DNA of 64,000 nt from Caloramator mitchellensis (GCF_001440545.1 NZ_LKHP01000001.1:186001-250000); one strand, 5' to 3'. Counted from the stretch's first letter, positions 9,381 through 23,699 are shown. The notes: generated by a model not told the origin, from the letters alone. A program made the numbers and translations.

Positions 9381-10691
9381 ATGAACTCAAGTTTTGAATT
9401 AAATTTAAATCAGAGACAGTCCCTTTCAATGAGCCAAGATATGCAGTTGTCATTAAGTATACTACAGATGAACATAATGGAACTCGAACAATTTATTAAT
9501 GAAGAAGTATGTAACAATCCTGTTATAGATTTTGATGACAGTATAGAACATTATATTGATTATAGAAAAAAAGGCAGCGATTACAATGGACAGTTAGAAA
9601 CTATTGAAGAAAATAATTTTGAATTAAATTTGATAATAGAAGAAAATTTGCATGATTTACTGAAAAAACAATTAAGATTGTCAGGACTAGATAATAAAAG
9701 TTTGAAAATAGGGTATTATATTATTGATAATATAAATGAACAAGGCTACTTAGAGAGCGATGAGATGGAAATAGCAAGTCACTTTCGATGTAGTATAGAA
9801 GAAGTATTAAAAGTTTTATATATTATTCAAGGGTTTGAACCAAACGGAATTGGGGGAAAAAATATTGAAGAGTGCTTGATTATTCAATTAAGGAACTTAA
9901 AAAAACTAAACAACGATTTAGAGGCAATTATTAAAAATCATTTAAAAGATATTGCAAAGGGGAATTTCAATAAAATAATATCAAACCTAAAAATTGAAAA
10001 AGATGTATTAAATCATTATGTTAAACTGATTAAATCTTTAAATCCAAAGCCTGGATTAAGCTTTTGTATTAAAAACACAGAATATGTCTATCCAGATTTA
10101 ATTGTAAAAAATGAAAATGGTGAATTACAAATAGATTTATTGAAGGATATTTTGCCCGTCTTAAAAATAAATAAAGAATATTTAAATCTAATAAATGACA
10201 GGAGTTCCAAGGAATTTAAATTTATAAAAGAGAAAATAAAAAGGGCTTTTTTGGTTATGAATAGCATAGAAAAAAGGAAAAAGACTCTACTTAAAATAAG
10301 CAGAGTTATTTTAGAGCAGCAGATTAATTTTCTTGAAGGCAGTCATTTGAACCCTATAAGTTTGAAACAGATTGCTGAAAAGACGAATCTTCACGTTTCG
10401 ACTATTAGTAGAGCTGTTTCAGGAAAATTTGTATTAACTGACAGAGGGCTATTTGAATTAAAACATTTTATCCAAAGAGAAACAAAAAAAGATGAAATTT
10501 CGTATTCAGTTGATTTTATAAAGAATAAAATAAAGAACATGATAGAAGAAGAAGATAAACAAAAACCACTGTCTGATGAAAAAATATCCTCATTATTAAA
10601 AACCTATGGGTTAGATATTGCAAGAAGAACGATTGCAAAATATAGAGAAGAATTAGGGATACCGTCATCGAATTTAAGAAAATTTATATAA
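9381..10691 (+). CDS. rpoN: RNA polymerase sigma-54 factor
   Basis: Alternative sigma factor that directs RNA polymerase to -24/-12 promoters opened by enhancer-binding ATPases. The N-terminus (SLSMSQDMQLSLSILQMNIMEL) is the glutamine- and leucine-rich activator-interacting domain. The middle is the core-binding domain, and the C-terminus ends with the RpoN box region ARRTIAKYREELGIPSS that reads the -24 element. Its 436 residues are normal for the shorter clostridial SigL type. A GGGGGGAAA ribosome site precedes ATG 9381, and TATAAT at 9343-9348 with TTGCGA at 9319-9324 is a plausible promoter. It lies just upstream of cggR; no -24/-12 promoter was recognised inside this window. Confidence 0.95.
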   Translation: MNSSFELNLNQRQSLSMSQDMQLSLSILQMNIMELEQFINEEVCNNPVIDFDDSIEHYIDYRKKGSDYNGQLETIEENNFELNLIIEENLHDLLKKQLRLSGLDNKSLKIGYYIIDNINEQGYLESDEMEIASHFRCSIEEVLKVLYIIQGFEPNGIGGKNIEECLIIQLRNLKKLNNDLEAIIKNHLKDIAKGNFNKIISNLKIEKDVLNHYVKLIKSLNPKPGLSFCIKNTEYVYPDLIVKNENGELQIDLLKDILPVLKINKEYLNLINDRSSKEFKFIKEKIKRAFLVMNSIEKRKKTLLKISRVILEQQINFLEGSHLNPISLKQIAEKTNLHVSTISRAVSGKFVLTDRGLFELKHFIQRETKKDEISYSVDFIKNKIKNMIEEEDKQKPLSDEKISSLLKTYGLDIARRTIAKYREELGIPSSNLRKFI

Positions 10692-10707
10692 ATTTATTTC
10701 AAAAGTA

Positions 10708-10787
10708 TTGAAAATTATTGTTAAGAGTGGTATATTTGATTTAGAAGCATGGGACAATTTTTACAACATAGGGACAAATAAAGTCCC
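10708..10787 (+). promoter_or_regulatory. cggR-gapA promoter and CggR operator
   Basis: TTGAAA (10708-10713), a 17-base spacer and TATATT (10731-10736) form a promoter. From 10751 to 10787 comes GGGAC-N6-TACA-N4-AGGGAC-N6-AGTC. This fits the published CggR operator layout of two direct repeats, CGGGAC-N6-TGTC spaced by four bases. The operator lies just downstream of the expected start site, as in Bacillus subtilis, where CggR acts as a roadblock relieved by fructose-1,6-bisphosphate. Confidence 0.85.
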
Positions 10788-10818
10788 GAGTCGAGACTCA
10801 ATAGGGAGTGGTTTCTGA

Positions 10819-11847
10819 TTGAAAAAAATACTTGCAATACAACAAAAGATTATCCCTGAAATGCTCGAATTATTAGAAAAAAGATACTCTATTTTAAAGA
10901 ATATATATTACAATCAGCCAGTTGGACGAAGAACACTTTCTCAGGATTTGAATTTAGGGGAAAGAATCATTCGAACAGAGGTTAATTTTCTTAAGCATCA
11001 GGGTTTGATTGAAATCAACCCAATAGGGATGATTGTAACCGAAGATGGCGAATACGTATTGGAACAATTAAAGGAAATGATATACCACATAAGTGGATTA
11101 TCAGTTTTGGAGGATAAGATAAAGCACATATTAAAGATAAAAAAGGTAATAGTCCTTCCCGGAGACTCAGAAAAGGATAAAACTGTTCAAAAGGAAATGG
11201 GCAGAGCCTGTGCAAATTACATAAAAAATTTGATAAATGATAATTCAATAATATCTTTAACTGGAGGAACTTCAGTTGCTAAGGTGATTGATAATTTTCC
11301 AAAGATTAACACAAATAATGTTCTTGTCGTTCCTGCAAGAGGTGGAATAGGCAGGGATGTTGAAATACAAGCCAATACTTTAACTGCAAATCTTGCAAAA
11401 AAAATTGGCGCAACCTATAGACTTTTGCATGTTCCTGATAAAATAAGTTCTGAGACTTTAGAGTCAATAATTAATGAACCTGAGATAAAAGATATTCTTG
11501 ACTTGCTTAGTAAATCAGACATTTTATTATTTGGAATTGGTAGAGCAGATGAGATGTCCAAAAGAAGAGGAATGCCGCAGGAGTTGATTGATGATTTATT
11601 ACAAAAAGGAGCTGTTGCAGAGGCTTTCGGTTATTATTTTAATAAAAAAGGTGAAATTATATTTAGAACACCTTCAATAGGAATAAATTTTAATGATGTT
11701 AAAAAAATCAAAAACATAATTGCGATAGCAGGTGGGAAAAATAAAGCAGAAGCTATTATAGCAACTCATATAGATAATTCTGAAATGGTTTTAGTTACTG
11801 ATGAAGCTGCTGCTAACGAAATTATTACATTGATGAATAAAAAGTAA
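10819..11847 (+). CDS. cggR: Central glycolytic genes repressor
   Basis: DNA-binding repressor of the gapA operon, of the SorC/DeoR family. The N-terminal helix-turn-helix includes VGRRTLSQDLNLGERIIRTEVNFL, and the C-terminal sugar-phosphate-binding domain has the typical LTGGTSVAKVI and VPARGGIGRDVEIQAN motifs. Length 342 matches CggR. The start is TTG 10819, chosen for the GGGAGTGG ribosome site seven bases upstream. It is the first gene of the glycolytic operon and almost certainly represses its own promoter through the operator at 10751-10787. Confidence 0.93.
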   Translation: MKKILAIQQKIIPEMLELLEKRYSILKNIYYNQPVGRRTLSQDLNLGERIIRTEVNFLKHQGLIEINPIGMIVTEDGEYVLEQLKEMIYHISGLSVLEDKIKHILKIKKVIVLPGDSEKDKTVQKEMGRACANYIKNLINDNSIISLTGGTSVAKVIDNFPKINTNNVLVVPARGGIGRDVEIQANTLTANLAKKIGATYRLLHVPDKISSETLESIINEPEIKDILDLLSKSDILLFGIGRADEMSKRRGMPQELIDDLLQKGAVAEAFGYYFNKKGEIIFRTPSIGINFNDVKKIKNIIAIAGGKNKAEAIIATHIDNSEMVLVTDEAAANEIITLMNKK

Positions 11848-11865
11848 AAGTAAAAACTTTTACTT
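11842..11865 (+). other. Stem-loop between cggR and gapA
   Basis: AAGTAAAAGT and ACTTTTACTT pair perfectly over ten bases across a four-base loop, covering the cggR stop codon. In Bacillus subtilis the cggR-gapA message is cut near the cggR end and a 5' stem-loop stabilises the gapA part. The position here suggests a similar processing or stability element; it lacks a U-run typical of a terminator. Confidence 0.55.
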
Positions 11866-11884
11866 AATATAAATTTTTACATAA

Positions 11885-12907
<1,023 letters not shown>

Positions 12908-12913
12908 TAGATA

Positions 12914-12939
12914 TAATGTCCGGTTATTGCCGGACATTA
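12914..12939 (+). other. Stem-loop between gapA and pgk
   Basis: TAATGTCCGG and CCGGACATTA pair over ten bases around a six-base loop. There is no real U-run, so this is more likely an mRNA stability or processing element setting GapA levels above the downstream enzymes than a full terminator. Confidence 0.55.
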
Positions 12940-12961
12940 ATTTCAGAATGGAGGGGAGTAT

Positions 12962-14149
12962 ATGAACAAAAAGACTGTTAGAGATATAGATGTTAAGGGC
13001 AAAAGAGTAATAGTTAGATGCGATTTTAATGTTCCGCAGGATAAAGAAGGCAATATTAGTGATGACAGAAGAATAGTTGCTGCTTTGCCAACTATTAAAT
13101 ATCTGATTGAAAATGGTGCAAAGGTAATTCTTATGTCACATCTTGGAAGACCAAAGGAAGGATACGAAGCAAAATACAGCTTAAAGCCAGTTGCAGCAAG
13201 ATTATCTCAACTACTTGGAAAAGAAGTAAAACTTGCTGAAGATGCAGAAGTTGTTGGGGAAAATGCAGTAAGACTTTCTTCAGAGTTAAAGGAAGGCGAA
13301 GTATTACTACTTGAAAATGTTAGATTTGTTAAGACAGAAACTAAGAACGATTTGGATTTTGCTAAAAAATTAGCTAGCCTTGCTGATATTTTTGTTAATG
13401 ATGCATTTGGAACTGCCCATAGAGCACATTCATCAACAGCAGGTATTGCAAACTACATACCAGCTGTTGCAGGTTTCCTTATTGAAAAGGAAATTGAAAT
13501 AATGGGCAAGGCTCTTGAAAATCCTGAAAGACCATTTGTGGCAATTTTAGGTGGTGCAAAGGTTTCTGACAAGATTGGTGTAATAAATAATCTGCTTGAA
13601 AAGGTAGATAAATTAATTATAGGTGGAGGAATGGCATATACATTCCTTAAAGCACAAGGCTTAAATATAGGAAATTCATTACTTGAAGCAGATAAAATAG
13701 AATATGCTAAAGAAATGCTCGATAAGGCAAATGAAAAGGGAGTTAAGATTTATTTACCAGTAGACCATGTTGTTGCTAAGGAATTTAAGGCTGATGCTGA
13801 ACATCATGTAGTTGATGTAGAAATTCCAGAAGGCTATATGGGTCTGGATATAGGTCCAAAAACTGTTAAGCTATATGAAGAAGCATTGAAGGATGCAAAG
13901 ACTGTTATTTGGAATGGCCCAATGGGTGTGTTTGAGATGCCAGCATTTGCTGTTGGAACAAAGGCTATTGCAGAAAAGTTATCAAATGTTGATGGAACAA
14001 CAATAATAGGCGGAGGAGATTCAGCTGCTGCTGTTGAACAATTAGGATACGCTGAGAAAATGACTCATATATCAACTGGTGGTGGTGCTTCGCTTGAGTT
14101 TTTAGAGGGACTTGAACTACCTGGAATCGCAGCACTTAACGATAAATAA
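12962..14149 (+). CDS. pgk: Phosphoglycerate kinase
   Basis: Transfers the acyl phosphate of 1,3-bisphosphoglycerate to ADP. The N-terminal substrate-binding motif [13 protein letters not shown] and LMSHLGRP, the hinge region [13 protein letters not shown] and the C-terminal nucleotide loop [14 protein letters not shown] are all present. 395 residues, a full single-domain-pair enzyme without fusion to TIM. GGAGGGG precedes ATG 12962. Confidence 0.97.
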   Translation: MNKKTVRDIDVKGKRVIVRCDFNVPQDKEGNISDDRRIVAALPTIKYLIENGAKVILMSHLGRPKEGYEAKYSLKPVAARLSQLLGKEVKLAEDAEVVGENAVRLSSELKEGEVLLLENVRFVKTETKNDLDFAKKLASLADIFVNDAFGTAHRAHSSTAGIANYIPAVAGFLIEKEIEIMGKALENPERPFVAILGGAKVSDKIGVINNLLEKVDKLIIGGGMAYTFLKAQGLNIGNSLLEADKIEYAKEMLDKANEKGVKIYLPVDHVVAKEFKADAEHHVVDVEIPEGYMGLDIGPKTVKLYEEALKDAKTVIWNGPMGVFEMPAFAVGTKAIAEKLSNVDGTTIIGGGDSAAAVEQLGYAEKMTHISTGGGASLEFLEGLELPGIAALNDK

Positions 14150-14150
14150 T

Positions 14151-14169
14151 GGAAGATATTTTATCTTCC
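14151..14169 (+). other. Stem-loop between pgk and tpiA
   Basis: GGAAGATA-TTT-TATCTTCC, a perfect 8-bp stem immediately after the pgk stop, followed by CCCTCTTTTAAATTTT. It could be a weak terminator or a 3'-end stabiliser; transcription must largely pass because tpiA has no obvious promoter of its own. Confidence 0.5.
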
Positions 14170-14213
14170 CCCTCTTTTAAATTTTATCAATAGCTAATTG
14201 AGGAGGATTTAAA

Positions 14214-14969
14214 ATGCGAAGACCTATAATCGCAGGAAACTGGAAAATGAATAAAACACCACGTGAGGCAGCTCAACTAGTCCTTGAACTTAGGGATAAG
14301 GTAAAGGATGCTAAGTGTGAAGTTGTTTTGTGCCCTCCATTCACATCGTTAGCACAAGTTATAACTCTTGTTGAAGATACTAATATTAAGGTTGGGGCAC
14401 AGAACATGTATTATGAAGAAAATGGTGCCTTCACAGGTGAAGTTTCTCCTATAATGTTAAAGGAAATTGGAGTTAGCTATGTAATACTCGGACATAGTGA
14501 AAGAAGAATGATTTTCAAGGAAGACGACGAACTCATCAATAAAAAAGTTAAAGCGGCTTTTCTACATGGTTTGACTCCTATTCTTTGCGTGGGCGAGACA
14601 TTAGAAGAAAGAGAGCAAAATAGGACATTTGAGGTTATTAAGAATCAGTTGGAAAAGAATTTAGATGGAATAGATGCTGCAAAAGTAGAAGAAATGGTAA
14701 TAGCTTACGAGCCTGTTTGGGCTATTGGAACTGGAAAGACAGCTACAGCAGATGATGCAAATCAGGTTATAAAATTTATAAGAAGTGAGATAAGAAATAG
14801 ATTTGGCGATAGCGCTGCAGATAAAATAAGAATTCAATATGGTGGAAGCGTTAAATCATCAACAATAAAGGAGCAGATGGCTCAGAGCGATATAGATGGG
14901 GCATTAGTTGGTGGAGCAAGCTTGATTGCTACAGAATTTGCAGCGATTGTTAACTATGAGGAGGATTAA
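14214..14969 (+). CDS. tpiA: Triosephosphate isomerase
   Basis: Interconverts dihydroxyacetone phosphate and glyceraldehyde-3-phosphate. The start [13 protein letters not shown], the catalytic histidine in ILGHSERR, the catalytic glutamate in [14 protein letters not shown] and the phosphate loop GGSVK are all seen. 251 residues, normal. AGGAGG lies before ATG 14214, and its stop is followed one base later by the gpmI start. Confidence 0.97.
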   Translation: MRRPIIAGNWKMNKTPREAAQLVLELRDKVKDAKCEVVLCPPFTSLAQVITLVEDTNIKVGAQNMYYEENGAFTGEVSPIMLKEIGVSYVILGHSERRMIFKEDDELINKKVKAAFLHGLTPILCVGETLEEREQNRTFEVIKNQLEKNLDGIDAAKVEEMVIAYEPVWAIGTGKTATADDANQVIKFIRSEIRNRFGDSAADKIRIQYGGSVKSSTIKEQMAQSDIDGALVGGASLIATEFAAIVNYEED

Positions 14970-14970
14970 G

Positions 14971-17819
<2,849 letters not shown>

Positions 17820-17849
17820 TAAGTTTATTCTTTATTGTTCCCCATATAC

Positions 17850-17881
17850 GAGTCAAGGAATTTATTCCTTGGCTCTATCTT
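17850..17881 (+). terminator. Terminator of the glycolytic operon
   Basis: GAGTCAAGGAA-TTTA-TTCCTTGGCTC, an 11-bp stem with one G-T pair, followed by TATCTTTAAT. It lies 30 bases after the eno stop. Confidence 0.75.
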
Positions 17882-17983
17882 TAATAATATAGCATAATAA
17901 ATTAATCGTATAACATGATTGTTTTTATTTTTTTTCTGTGATAAAATAAGTGTTATGATAATTGATTAACGGGAGGTGCAATC

Positions 17984-18220
17984 ATGAAGACAGTAATAAC
18001 TATTATCCACGTTATTGTTAGCTTATCTATAATAGCTGTTGTATTAGGTCAGCCTGCTAAGACTTATGGATTATCATCAGCTATTTCAGGAGGAGCTGAA
18101 ACGTTTTTCGGAAAACACAAAGGAAGAACAATCGAGGGTAAACTAAAGAAGTTGACAGCTTTTGCGATGGGACTTTTCGTATTGACTTCTTTATTATTAG
18201 TTTACTATACGGGAAAATAA
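17984..18220 (+). CDS. secG: Protein translocase subunit SecG
   Basis: Small membrane subunit of the SecYEG channel that helps SecA-driven export. The 78-residue protein has two hydrophobic segments (about residues 3-22 and 57-75) separated by a polar loop with [13 protein letters not shown], the SecG signature region. GGGAGGTG precedes ATG 17984. secG commonly opens the secG-rnr-smpB-ssrA cluster in Firmicutes, and it does so here, except that two genes are inserted before rnr. Confidence 0.92.
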   Translation: MKTVITIIHVIVSLSIIAVVLGQPAKTYGLSSAISGGAETFFGKHKGRTIEGKLKKLTAFAMGLFVLTSLLLVYYTGK

Positions 18221-18245
18221 TTTAAATTTAAAAGGGGGAACAATA

Positions 18246-20270
18246 ATGAATATTATTTTGGCTCCAATTGCGGGTATTATAGCCTTATTATTTGCATTTT
18301 ATTTGTCAAATAAAATATCAAAGGCGGATCCAGGCAATGAAAGAATGAGAGAAATCTCAAGTTATATACATGAAGGAGCTATGGCTTTTTTAACTAGAGA
18401 GTATAAAGCATTGTCAGTATTTATTATAGTTGTGTATATTGTATTAGGGTTCTTTATCAATTGGCTTACAGCCATATGCTTTATTTTTGGCGCTTTGTTC
18501 TCAATCCTTGCTGGATTTTTCGGAATGCAAGTGGCTACAAAGGCAAATGTTAGGACTGCAAATGCTGCAAGAACAGGCCAGAATAAAGCACTTGAGATAG
18601 CTTTTTCTGGTGGCGCTGTAATGGGTATGAGCGTTGTCGGTCTTGGCCTTTTAGGAGTAGGATTATTCTACATACTATTTAAAGATGCAAATATAGTAAC
18701 AGGCTTTGGGCTTGGTGCAAGTTCAATTGCATTATTTGCACGTGTCGGTGGTGGAATTTATACTAAAGCAGCCGATGTAGGTGCGGATTTAGTTGGTAAG
18801 GTAGAAGCGGGTATACCTGAAGACGACCCAAGAAATCCTGCTGTTATTGCTGATAACGTTGGAGATAACGTTGGAGACGTTGCAGGAATGGGAGCTGATC
18901 TTTTCGAATCCTATGTTGGTTCAATAATCTCTGCTTTAACATTAGGAGCAGTATTATTTAAGGATAATAATTCAGGTATTATATTTCCACTTATACTTGC
19001 AGCAGTAGGAATTATTGCCTCAATTATCGGTTCAATGTTCGTTAAGGGAGATGAAAATTCAAATCCTCAAAAGGCTCTTAAGAATGGAACTTATGTTAGC
19101 AGCATTTTAGTAATCATTGCTTCAGGGATTTTGAGCAGGATGATTTTTGGAGATTTTAGGGCGTTTTTTGCTATTACTGCAGGACTTGTGGTTGGTGTAT
19201 TAATCGGACAATTTACAGAAATGTATACATCTGCTGACTTTAATCATGTAAAGAAGATTGCAAAGCAGTCAGAAACCGGGCCTGCAACTACAATCATTTC
19301 AGGGTTAGCTGTAGGCATGTATTCTGCTGTATTGCCAGTTGTATTTATTGCTATTGCAATGATTTTAGCGTTCTTTATTATGGGTGGATACGGTGAAGCA
19401 CAGAATGTTTTAGCAGGGCTATATGGTATTTCACTAGCTGCATTGGGAATGCTTTCAACAACTGGTATGACTGTAGCAGTTGATGCTTATGGCCCAATAG
19501 CGGATAACGCAGGTGGTATAGCAGAAATGGCGGAACTTCCAAAGGATGTAAGAAAGATAACTGATACATTGGATTCAGTTGGAAATACTACAGCAGCAAT
19601 TGGAAAGGGATTTGCAATAGGTTCTGCTGCTTTAACAGCACTTGCTCTGTTCGCATCCTATTCACAAGCGGTTCAATTAAAAGCAATAGACCTTTTGAAT
19701 CCATTGACACTTGTTGGACTTTTAGTTGGTGGAGTTTTACCGTATTTCTTTGGAGCTCTTGCTATGGAAGCGGTTGGTAAAGCTGCAAACCATATGATTG
19801 AAGAAGTTAGAAGACAGTTTAAGTCAATTCCAGGACTGTTGGAAGGTAAAGCAAAACCTGATTACAAGACTTGTGTTGATATTTCAACTGCAGCAGCTCT
19901 TAAGGAAATGGTTTTACCTGGAGTATTAGCAGTTGTAGTTCCACTTTTAGTTGGACTTCTTCTTGGAACTGAAGCTTTGGGCGGACTTATTGCTGGTTCA
20001 CTTGTTTCAGGTGTATTGGTTGCCATACTAATGGCTAATGCTGGCGGTGCTTGGGATAACGCAAAGAAATATATCGAGACTGGAGAACACGGCGGAAAAG
20101 GTAGCTTTGCTCACAAGGCTGCAGTAGTTGGAGATACAGTAGGCGACCCATTCAAGGATACTGCAGGTCCAGCTATGAATATATTAATTAAGTTAATGAC
20201 TATTGTTTCACTTGTTTTTGCACCATTGTTCTTAAAGTATGGTGGTATACTATTGAATTTAATAAAATAA
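18246..20270 (+). CDS. hppA: Membrane-bound pyrophosphatase, K+-dependent type
   Basis: Integral membrane enzyme that couples hydrolysis of pyrophosphate to pumping of Na+ and/or H+. The 674 residues contain about sixteen hydrophobic helices. The catalytic acidic clusters are intact: [42 protein letters not shown] and the C-terminal [14 protein letters not shown]. At the position that separates the two classes the sequence is GNTTAA (Ala) rather than GNTTKA, which marks the K+-dependent class; many of those pump Na+. The ion pumped is therefore inferred, not shown. It sits 25 bases after secG with its own GGGGG ribosome site, and a strong terminator follows. Confidence 0.95.
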   Translation: MNIILAPIAGIIALLFAFYLSNKISKADPGNERMREISSYIHEGAMAFLTREYKALSVFIIVVYIVLGFFINWLTAICFIFGALFSILAGFFGMQVATKANVRTANAARTGQNKALEIAFSGGAVMGMSVVGLGLLGVGLFYILFKDANIVTGFGLGASSIALFARVGGGIYTKAADVGADLVGKVEAGIPEDDPRNPAVIADNVGDNVGDVAGMGADLFESYVGSIISALTLGAVLFKDNNSGIIFPLILAAVGIIASIIGSMFVKGDENSNPQKALKNGTYVSSILVIIASGILSRMIFGDFRAFFAITAGLVVGVLIGQFTEMYTSADFNHVKKIAKQSETGPATTIISGLAVGMYSAVLPVVFIAIAMILAFFIMGGYGEAQNVLAGLYGISLAALGMLSTTGMTVAVDAYGPIADNAGGIAEMAELPKDVRKITDTLDSVGNTTAAIGKGFAIGSAALTALALFASYSQAVQLKAIDLLNPLTLVGLLVGGVLPYFFGALAMEAVGKAANHMIEEVRRQFKSIPGLLEGKAKPDYKTCVDISTAAALKEMVLPGVLAVVVPLLVGLLLGTEALGGLIAGSLVSGVLVAILMANAGGAWDNAKKYIETGEHGGKGSFAHKAAVVGDTVGDPFKDTAGPAMNILIKLMTIVSLVFAPLFLKYGGILLNLIK

Positions 20271-20274
20271 TTTG

Positions 20275-20297
20275 AGACCTGCCTTGGCAGGTCTTTT
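20275..20297 (+). terminator. Terminator after hppA
   Basis: AGACCTGCC-TT-GGCAGGTCT followed by TTTT, a near-perfect GC-rich stem directly after the hppA stop. Confidence 0.85.
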
Positions 20298-20358
20298 ACA
20301 TAATTAAAATTCATGAATAATATAAAATTTTTTTCAAAAAATACAAAGGAGTGGTAAA

Positions 20359-20910
20359 ATGGAAAGGCAGGTTGCACTTCAACATGTTTTGGAAAGAGTA
20401 AAAAATACAAACCTAATAAATCATATGATGGCAGTTGAAGCAGTTATGAAGGGCTTGGCAAAAAGACTTAAGCAGGAGGAGGATAAATGGGGAATTTGCG
20501 GATTAGTTCACGATATAGACTACGAAGAAACTGCAGAAGACCCTCATAGGCACAGTATTTTAGGAGCAGAAATTTTAGCTTCATTGGGTTACCCTGAGGA
20601 TGTTGTATATGCAGTAAAAGTTCATAATGAAATACATGGCATACCAAGGATATCTATACTAGATAAGGCTCTTTGGGCAGCAGATCCAGTTACAGGCCTT
20701 ATAACAGCTTCGGCGTTGGTTATGCCGGATAAAAAGCTTCAGAATGTAACAGTTGAATCGGTATTAAAGAAGATGAAGAAAAAGGATTTTGCTAAAGGAG
20801 CAAATAGAGAACAAATCAAATCAATAGAGGAAATTGGTATTAAATTAGAAGAGTTTATTGATATTGCACTTAGTGAAATGAAATTAATAGCTACAGAAAT
20901 TGGATTATAA
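20359..20910 (+). CDS. HD-domain phosphohydrolase-like protein
   Basis: 183-residue protein of the HD superfamily, metal-dependent phosphohydrolases. The family pattern is visible as an early His ([10 protein letters not shown]), the HD pair in [11 protein letters not shown], then [13 protein letters not shown] and a later His in VKVHNEIHG. This is the single-domain HDIG type often annotated as a predicted hydrolase; the substrate cannot be told from sequence. AAAGGAGTGG precedes ATG 20359, and rnr starts 13 bases after its stop, so the two are co-transcribed. Confidence 0.8.
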   Translation: MERQVALQHVLERVKNTNLINHMMAVEAVMKGLAKRLKQEEDKWGICGLVHDIDYEETAEDPHRHSILGAEILASLGYPEDVVYAVKVHNEIHGIPRISILDKALWAADPVTGLITASALVMPDKKLQNVTVESVLKKMKKKDFAKGANREQIKSIEEIGIKLEEFIDIALSEMKLIATEIGL

Positions 20911-20923
20911 TGGGAGTGGTGCT

Positions 20924-23068
20924 ATGAATAAAGTCAAGGATTCAATTCTTGAATTTATGAGAAAAGAAGCCTATAAACCTCTATCAGCTGAAGAATTGGC
21001 AAAATATTTTGAAATCGATAGAAAGCAAATAGGGCAATTTCTATCGATTTTAGATGAAATGGAAGAGGAGGGCTTGCTTTTTAAAACTCATAAGGACAAA
21101 TATGGTATTCCCGAAAGAATGAATCTCGTAATAGGCAAACTTCAAGGTCATTCTAAGGGATATGGATTTGTATTGCCAGAAGATACCACTTTGTCAGATA
21201 TTTATATTTCAGCAGACAATTTAAACGGAGCTATGCACAATGATAGAGTTGTTGCAAAAATAATTAGACCTGCTATTCCAGGAAAAACTGCGGAAGGAGA
21301 AATAATAAAAATATTAAAGAGGGCTAATACAAAGCTTGTAGGAACTTTTGAAAAAAACAATTATTTTGGCTTTGTAGTGCCAGATGATAAACGAATCTAT
21401 CAGGATATATTTGTTTCAAAATCCAACGTAAATGGTGCTAAAAACGGCGATAAGGTTATAGTAGAAGTCACTAAGTGGCCAGAAAAAAGGAGAAACCCAG
21501 AGGGGAAAATCGTTGAAGTTTTGGGCAAAAAAGATAAACCAGGGATAGATATTTTATCAATTATTAGAAAATATGATTTGCCTGAAGAATTTCCAAAGGA
21601 AGTTGAGGATTATACGGAGCAGATACCTGAAGAAATTCCAGAAAAAGAAATTAAAAGAAGAAGGGATTTACGAAATTTAAAAATTGTTACGATAGATGGA
21701 GAGGATGCAAAGGACCTTGATGATGCTGTTTCAATAGAAAAATTGCCTGATGGGAAGTTTAAACTTGGTGTTCATATTGCAGATGTTACATATTATGTAA
21801 AAGAAAAATCGCCTCTTGATAAGGAAGCTTTAAAAAGAGGAACCAGCGTTTATTTAGTTGATAGAGTTATACCTATGCTACCAAGAAAACTATCAAATGG
21901 AGTCTGCAGCTTAAATCCAAAGGTTGACAGATTAACTTTATCTTGTGTTATGACAATAGACCAAAACGGCAGAGTTGTCGATTATGAAATTTTTGAAAGT
22001 ATAATAAAAACATGTGAAAGAATGACTTATACTGATGTTACTAAAATTTTAAGAGATAATGATGAAGAGCTGTGTAAAAGGTATGATTATCTTATAGAAG
22101 ATTTCAGGAACATGGAGGAGCTATGTAATATTTTAAATAGAAAAAGGACTTTGAGGGGAGCTTTGGATTTTGATTTTGAGGAATGCAAGGTAATACTTGA
22201 TGAAAAGGGCAAGCCTATTGAAATTAAACCATATGAAAGAGAGATTGCAAATCGTATAATAGAGGAATTTATGATTGTCTGCAATGAAACAATTGCGGAG
22301 CATATGTTCTGGACTGGGATACCGTTTGTATATAGAATTCATGAGGATCCCGATTCTGAAAAGATTTTACGATTTGCAGAGTTTGCACACAATCTTGGCT
22401 ATAGAGTGAAATTTGGTAAGGATGTTCATCCAAAGATGCTGCAGGATATTCTTGAAGCTGCAAAGGGAAAAAGAGAACAACCTATAATAGACATGCTGCT
22501 CTTAAGGTCGTTAAAACAGGCAAGGTATTCACCAGATTGCACAGGGCATTTTGGCTTGGCGTCAAAATACTATTGTCATTTTACGTCACCAATAAGAAGA
22601 TATCCGGATTTGATAATACACAGAATTATTAAAGAGTTTTTAAAGGGCAAGATTGATGAAAAGAGGATTGAAAAGCTTAGAAGTCTTGTTGAAAAGGCAG
22701 CAAAGCAATCAAGTGATACCGAACGAATTGCAGATGAAGCTGAAAGAGAGACTGAGGATTTAAAGAAGGTAGAATATATGGCGGATAGAATTGGTGAGGT
22801 TTATACGGGAATAATTTCCTCAGTTACACATTTTGGTATGTTTGTAGAACTTCCAAATACTATTGAGGGATTAATACATATTAGCAATTTGGCCGACGAT
22901 TACTATATTTTTGATGAAAATATTTACGCATTAATAGGCGAAGAGACAAGAAAGATTTACAGACTCGGTGATGAAGTAAAGGTAAAGGTTGTTAAGGCAG
23001 ATGTTGAGAATAGAACAATTGATTTTGCTCTTGTGGAAGACGAACAAGAAATTGAGGCAAGGCATTAG
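20924..23068 (+). CDS. rnr: Ribonuclease R
   Basis: 3'-to-5' processive exoribonuclease that degrades structured RNA and works with SmpB-tmRNA on defective messages. Domains in order are an N-terminal winged helix (about residues 1-65), two cold-shock domains (GKLQGHSKGYGFVLPED and GTFEKNNYFGFVVPDD), the RNB catalytic domain with IDGEDAKDLDDAVS metal ligands, and a C-terminal S1 domain (YTGIISSVTHFGMFVELP). The 714 residues from ATG 20924 follow GGGAGTGG; the slightly longer in-frame start has no ribosome site. The next gene is smpB. Confidence 0.96.
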   Translation: MNKVKDSILEFMRKEAYKPLSAEELAKYFEIDRKQIGQFLSILDEMEEEGLLFKTHKDKYGIPERMNLVIGKLQGHSKGYGFVLPEDTTLSDIYISADNLNGAMHNDRVVAKIIRPAIPGKTAEGEIIKILKRANTKLVGTFEKNNYFGFVVPDDKRIYQDIFVSKSNVNGAKNGDKVIVEVTKWPEKRRNPEGKIVEVLGKKDKPGIDILSIIRKYDLPEEFPKEVEDYTEQIPEEIPEKEIKRRRDLRNLKIVTIDGEDAKDLDDAVSIEKLPDGKFKLGVHIADVTYYVKEKSPLDKEALKRGTSVYLVDRVIPMLPRKLSNGVCSLNPKVDRLTLSCVMTIDQNGRVVDYEIFESIIKTCERMTYTDVTKILRDNDEELCKRYDYLIEDFRNMEELCNILNRKRTLRGALDFDFEECKVILDEKGKPIEIKPYEREIANRIIEEFMIVCNETIAEHMFWTGIPFVYRIHEDPDSEKILRFAEFAHNLGYRVKFGKDVHPKMLQDILEAAKGKREQPIIDMLLLRSLKQARYSPDCTGHFGLASKYYCHFTSPIRRYPDLIIHRIIKEFLKGKIDEKRIEKLRSLVEKAAKQSSDTERIADEAERETEDLKKVEYMADRIGEVYTGIISSVTHFGMFVELPNTIEGLIHISNLADDYYIFDENIYALIGEETRKIYRLGDEVKVKVVKADVENRTIDFALVEDEQEIEARH

Positions 23069-23082
23069 TGCCTGCCTTTTTT
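23056..23082 (+). terminator. Terminator overlapping the rnr stop
   Basis: GGCAAGGCA-TTAG-TGCCTGCC with one bulged A, followed by TTTTTT. The left arm includes the last codons of rnr. smpB then has its own promoter. Confidence 0.75.
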
Positions 23083-23096
23083 GTTGTCATTTTCTA

Positions 23097-23124
23097 TTGA
23101 CAAAGTCTATATAAAATATATTAT
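23097..23124 (+). promoter_or_regulatory. Promoter for smpB
   Basis: TTGACA (23097-23102), 16-base spacer, TATTAT (23119-23124), just downstream of the rnr terminator and about 40 bases before the smpB start. Close to consensus. Confidence 0.75.
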
Positions 23125-23164
23125 TTAAATATGAGGATATATTTTACTATTGGCAGGTGATAGG

Positions 23165-23629
23165 ATGAAATCAGAAAGAAGAGTAGTCGCGGAAAATAGA
23201 AAAGCAAGGCATGACTATTTTATAGAGGAAACATTTGAGGCTGGAATAGAACTGTTTGGAACGGAAGTAAAGTCCATTAAACTTGGAAAAGCTAACCTTA
23301 AGGACAGTTATGCAGATATTTCTAATGGTGAGTTGTTTATCTACAATATGCACATAAGTCCATATGAAAAAGGTAATATATTTAACAGGGATCCCCTAAG
23401 ACCAAAAAAATTATTGATGCATAAAAGTGAAATTAGAAGGCTTGCAGGATTAGTGTCGCAAAAGGGATTAACCTTAATACCACTAACGCTTTATGTAGTC
23501 AGGGGTCTAGTAAAAGTAGAGCTTGCTCTTGCAAAGGGTAAGAAAATATACGATAAGCGTGAGGATATTGCTAAAAGAGATGCGCGAAGAGAAGTAGAAA
23601 AGGAATTTAAGGTTAGAAATCTGTATTGA
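23165..23629 (+). CDS. smpB: SsrA-binding protein SmpB
   Basis: Small basic protein that delivers tmRNA to stalled ribosomes. The product has [38 protein letters not shown] and the C-terminal basic tail [18 protein letters not shown] that enters the mRNA channel. From ATG 23165 it has 154 residues, the usual length; a TTG start five codons upstream is in frame but adds residues not typical of SmpB. It lies directly upstream of its RNA partner. Confidence 0.96.
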   Translation: MKSERRVVAENRKARHDYFIEETFEAGIELFGTEVKSIKLGKANLKDSYADISNGELFIYNMHISPYEKGNIFNRDPLRPKKLLMHKSEIRRLAGLVSQKGLTLIPLTLYVVRGLVKVELALAKGKKIYDKREDIAKRDARREVEKEFKVRNLY

Positions 23630-23653
23630 TTTAATCAATGGTAACATAAAACA

Positions 23654-23682
23654 TTGTATAACTTACAAAACTGTGTTATAAT
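23654..23682 (+). promoter_or_regulatory. Promoter of ssrA
   Basis: TTGTAT (23654-23659), a 17-base spacer, then TATAAT (23677-23682), placing the start site about ten bases before the mature 5' end of tmRNA. Confidence 0.75.
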
Positions 23683-23699
23683 AATTATACTATCAACGC

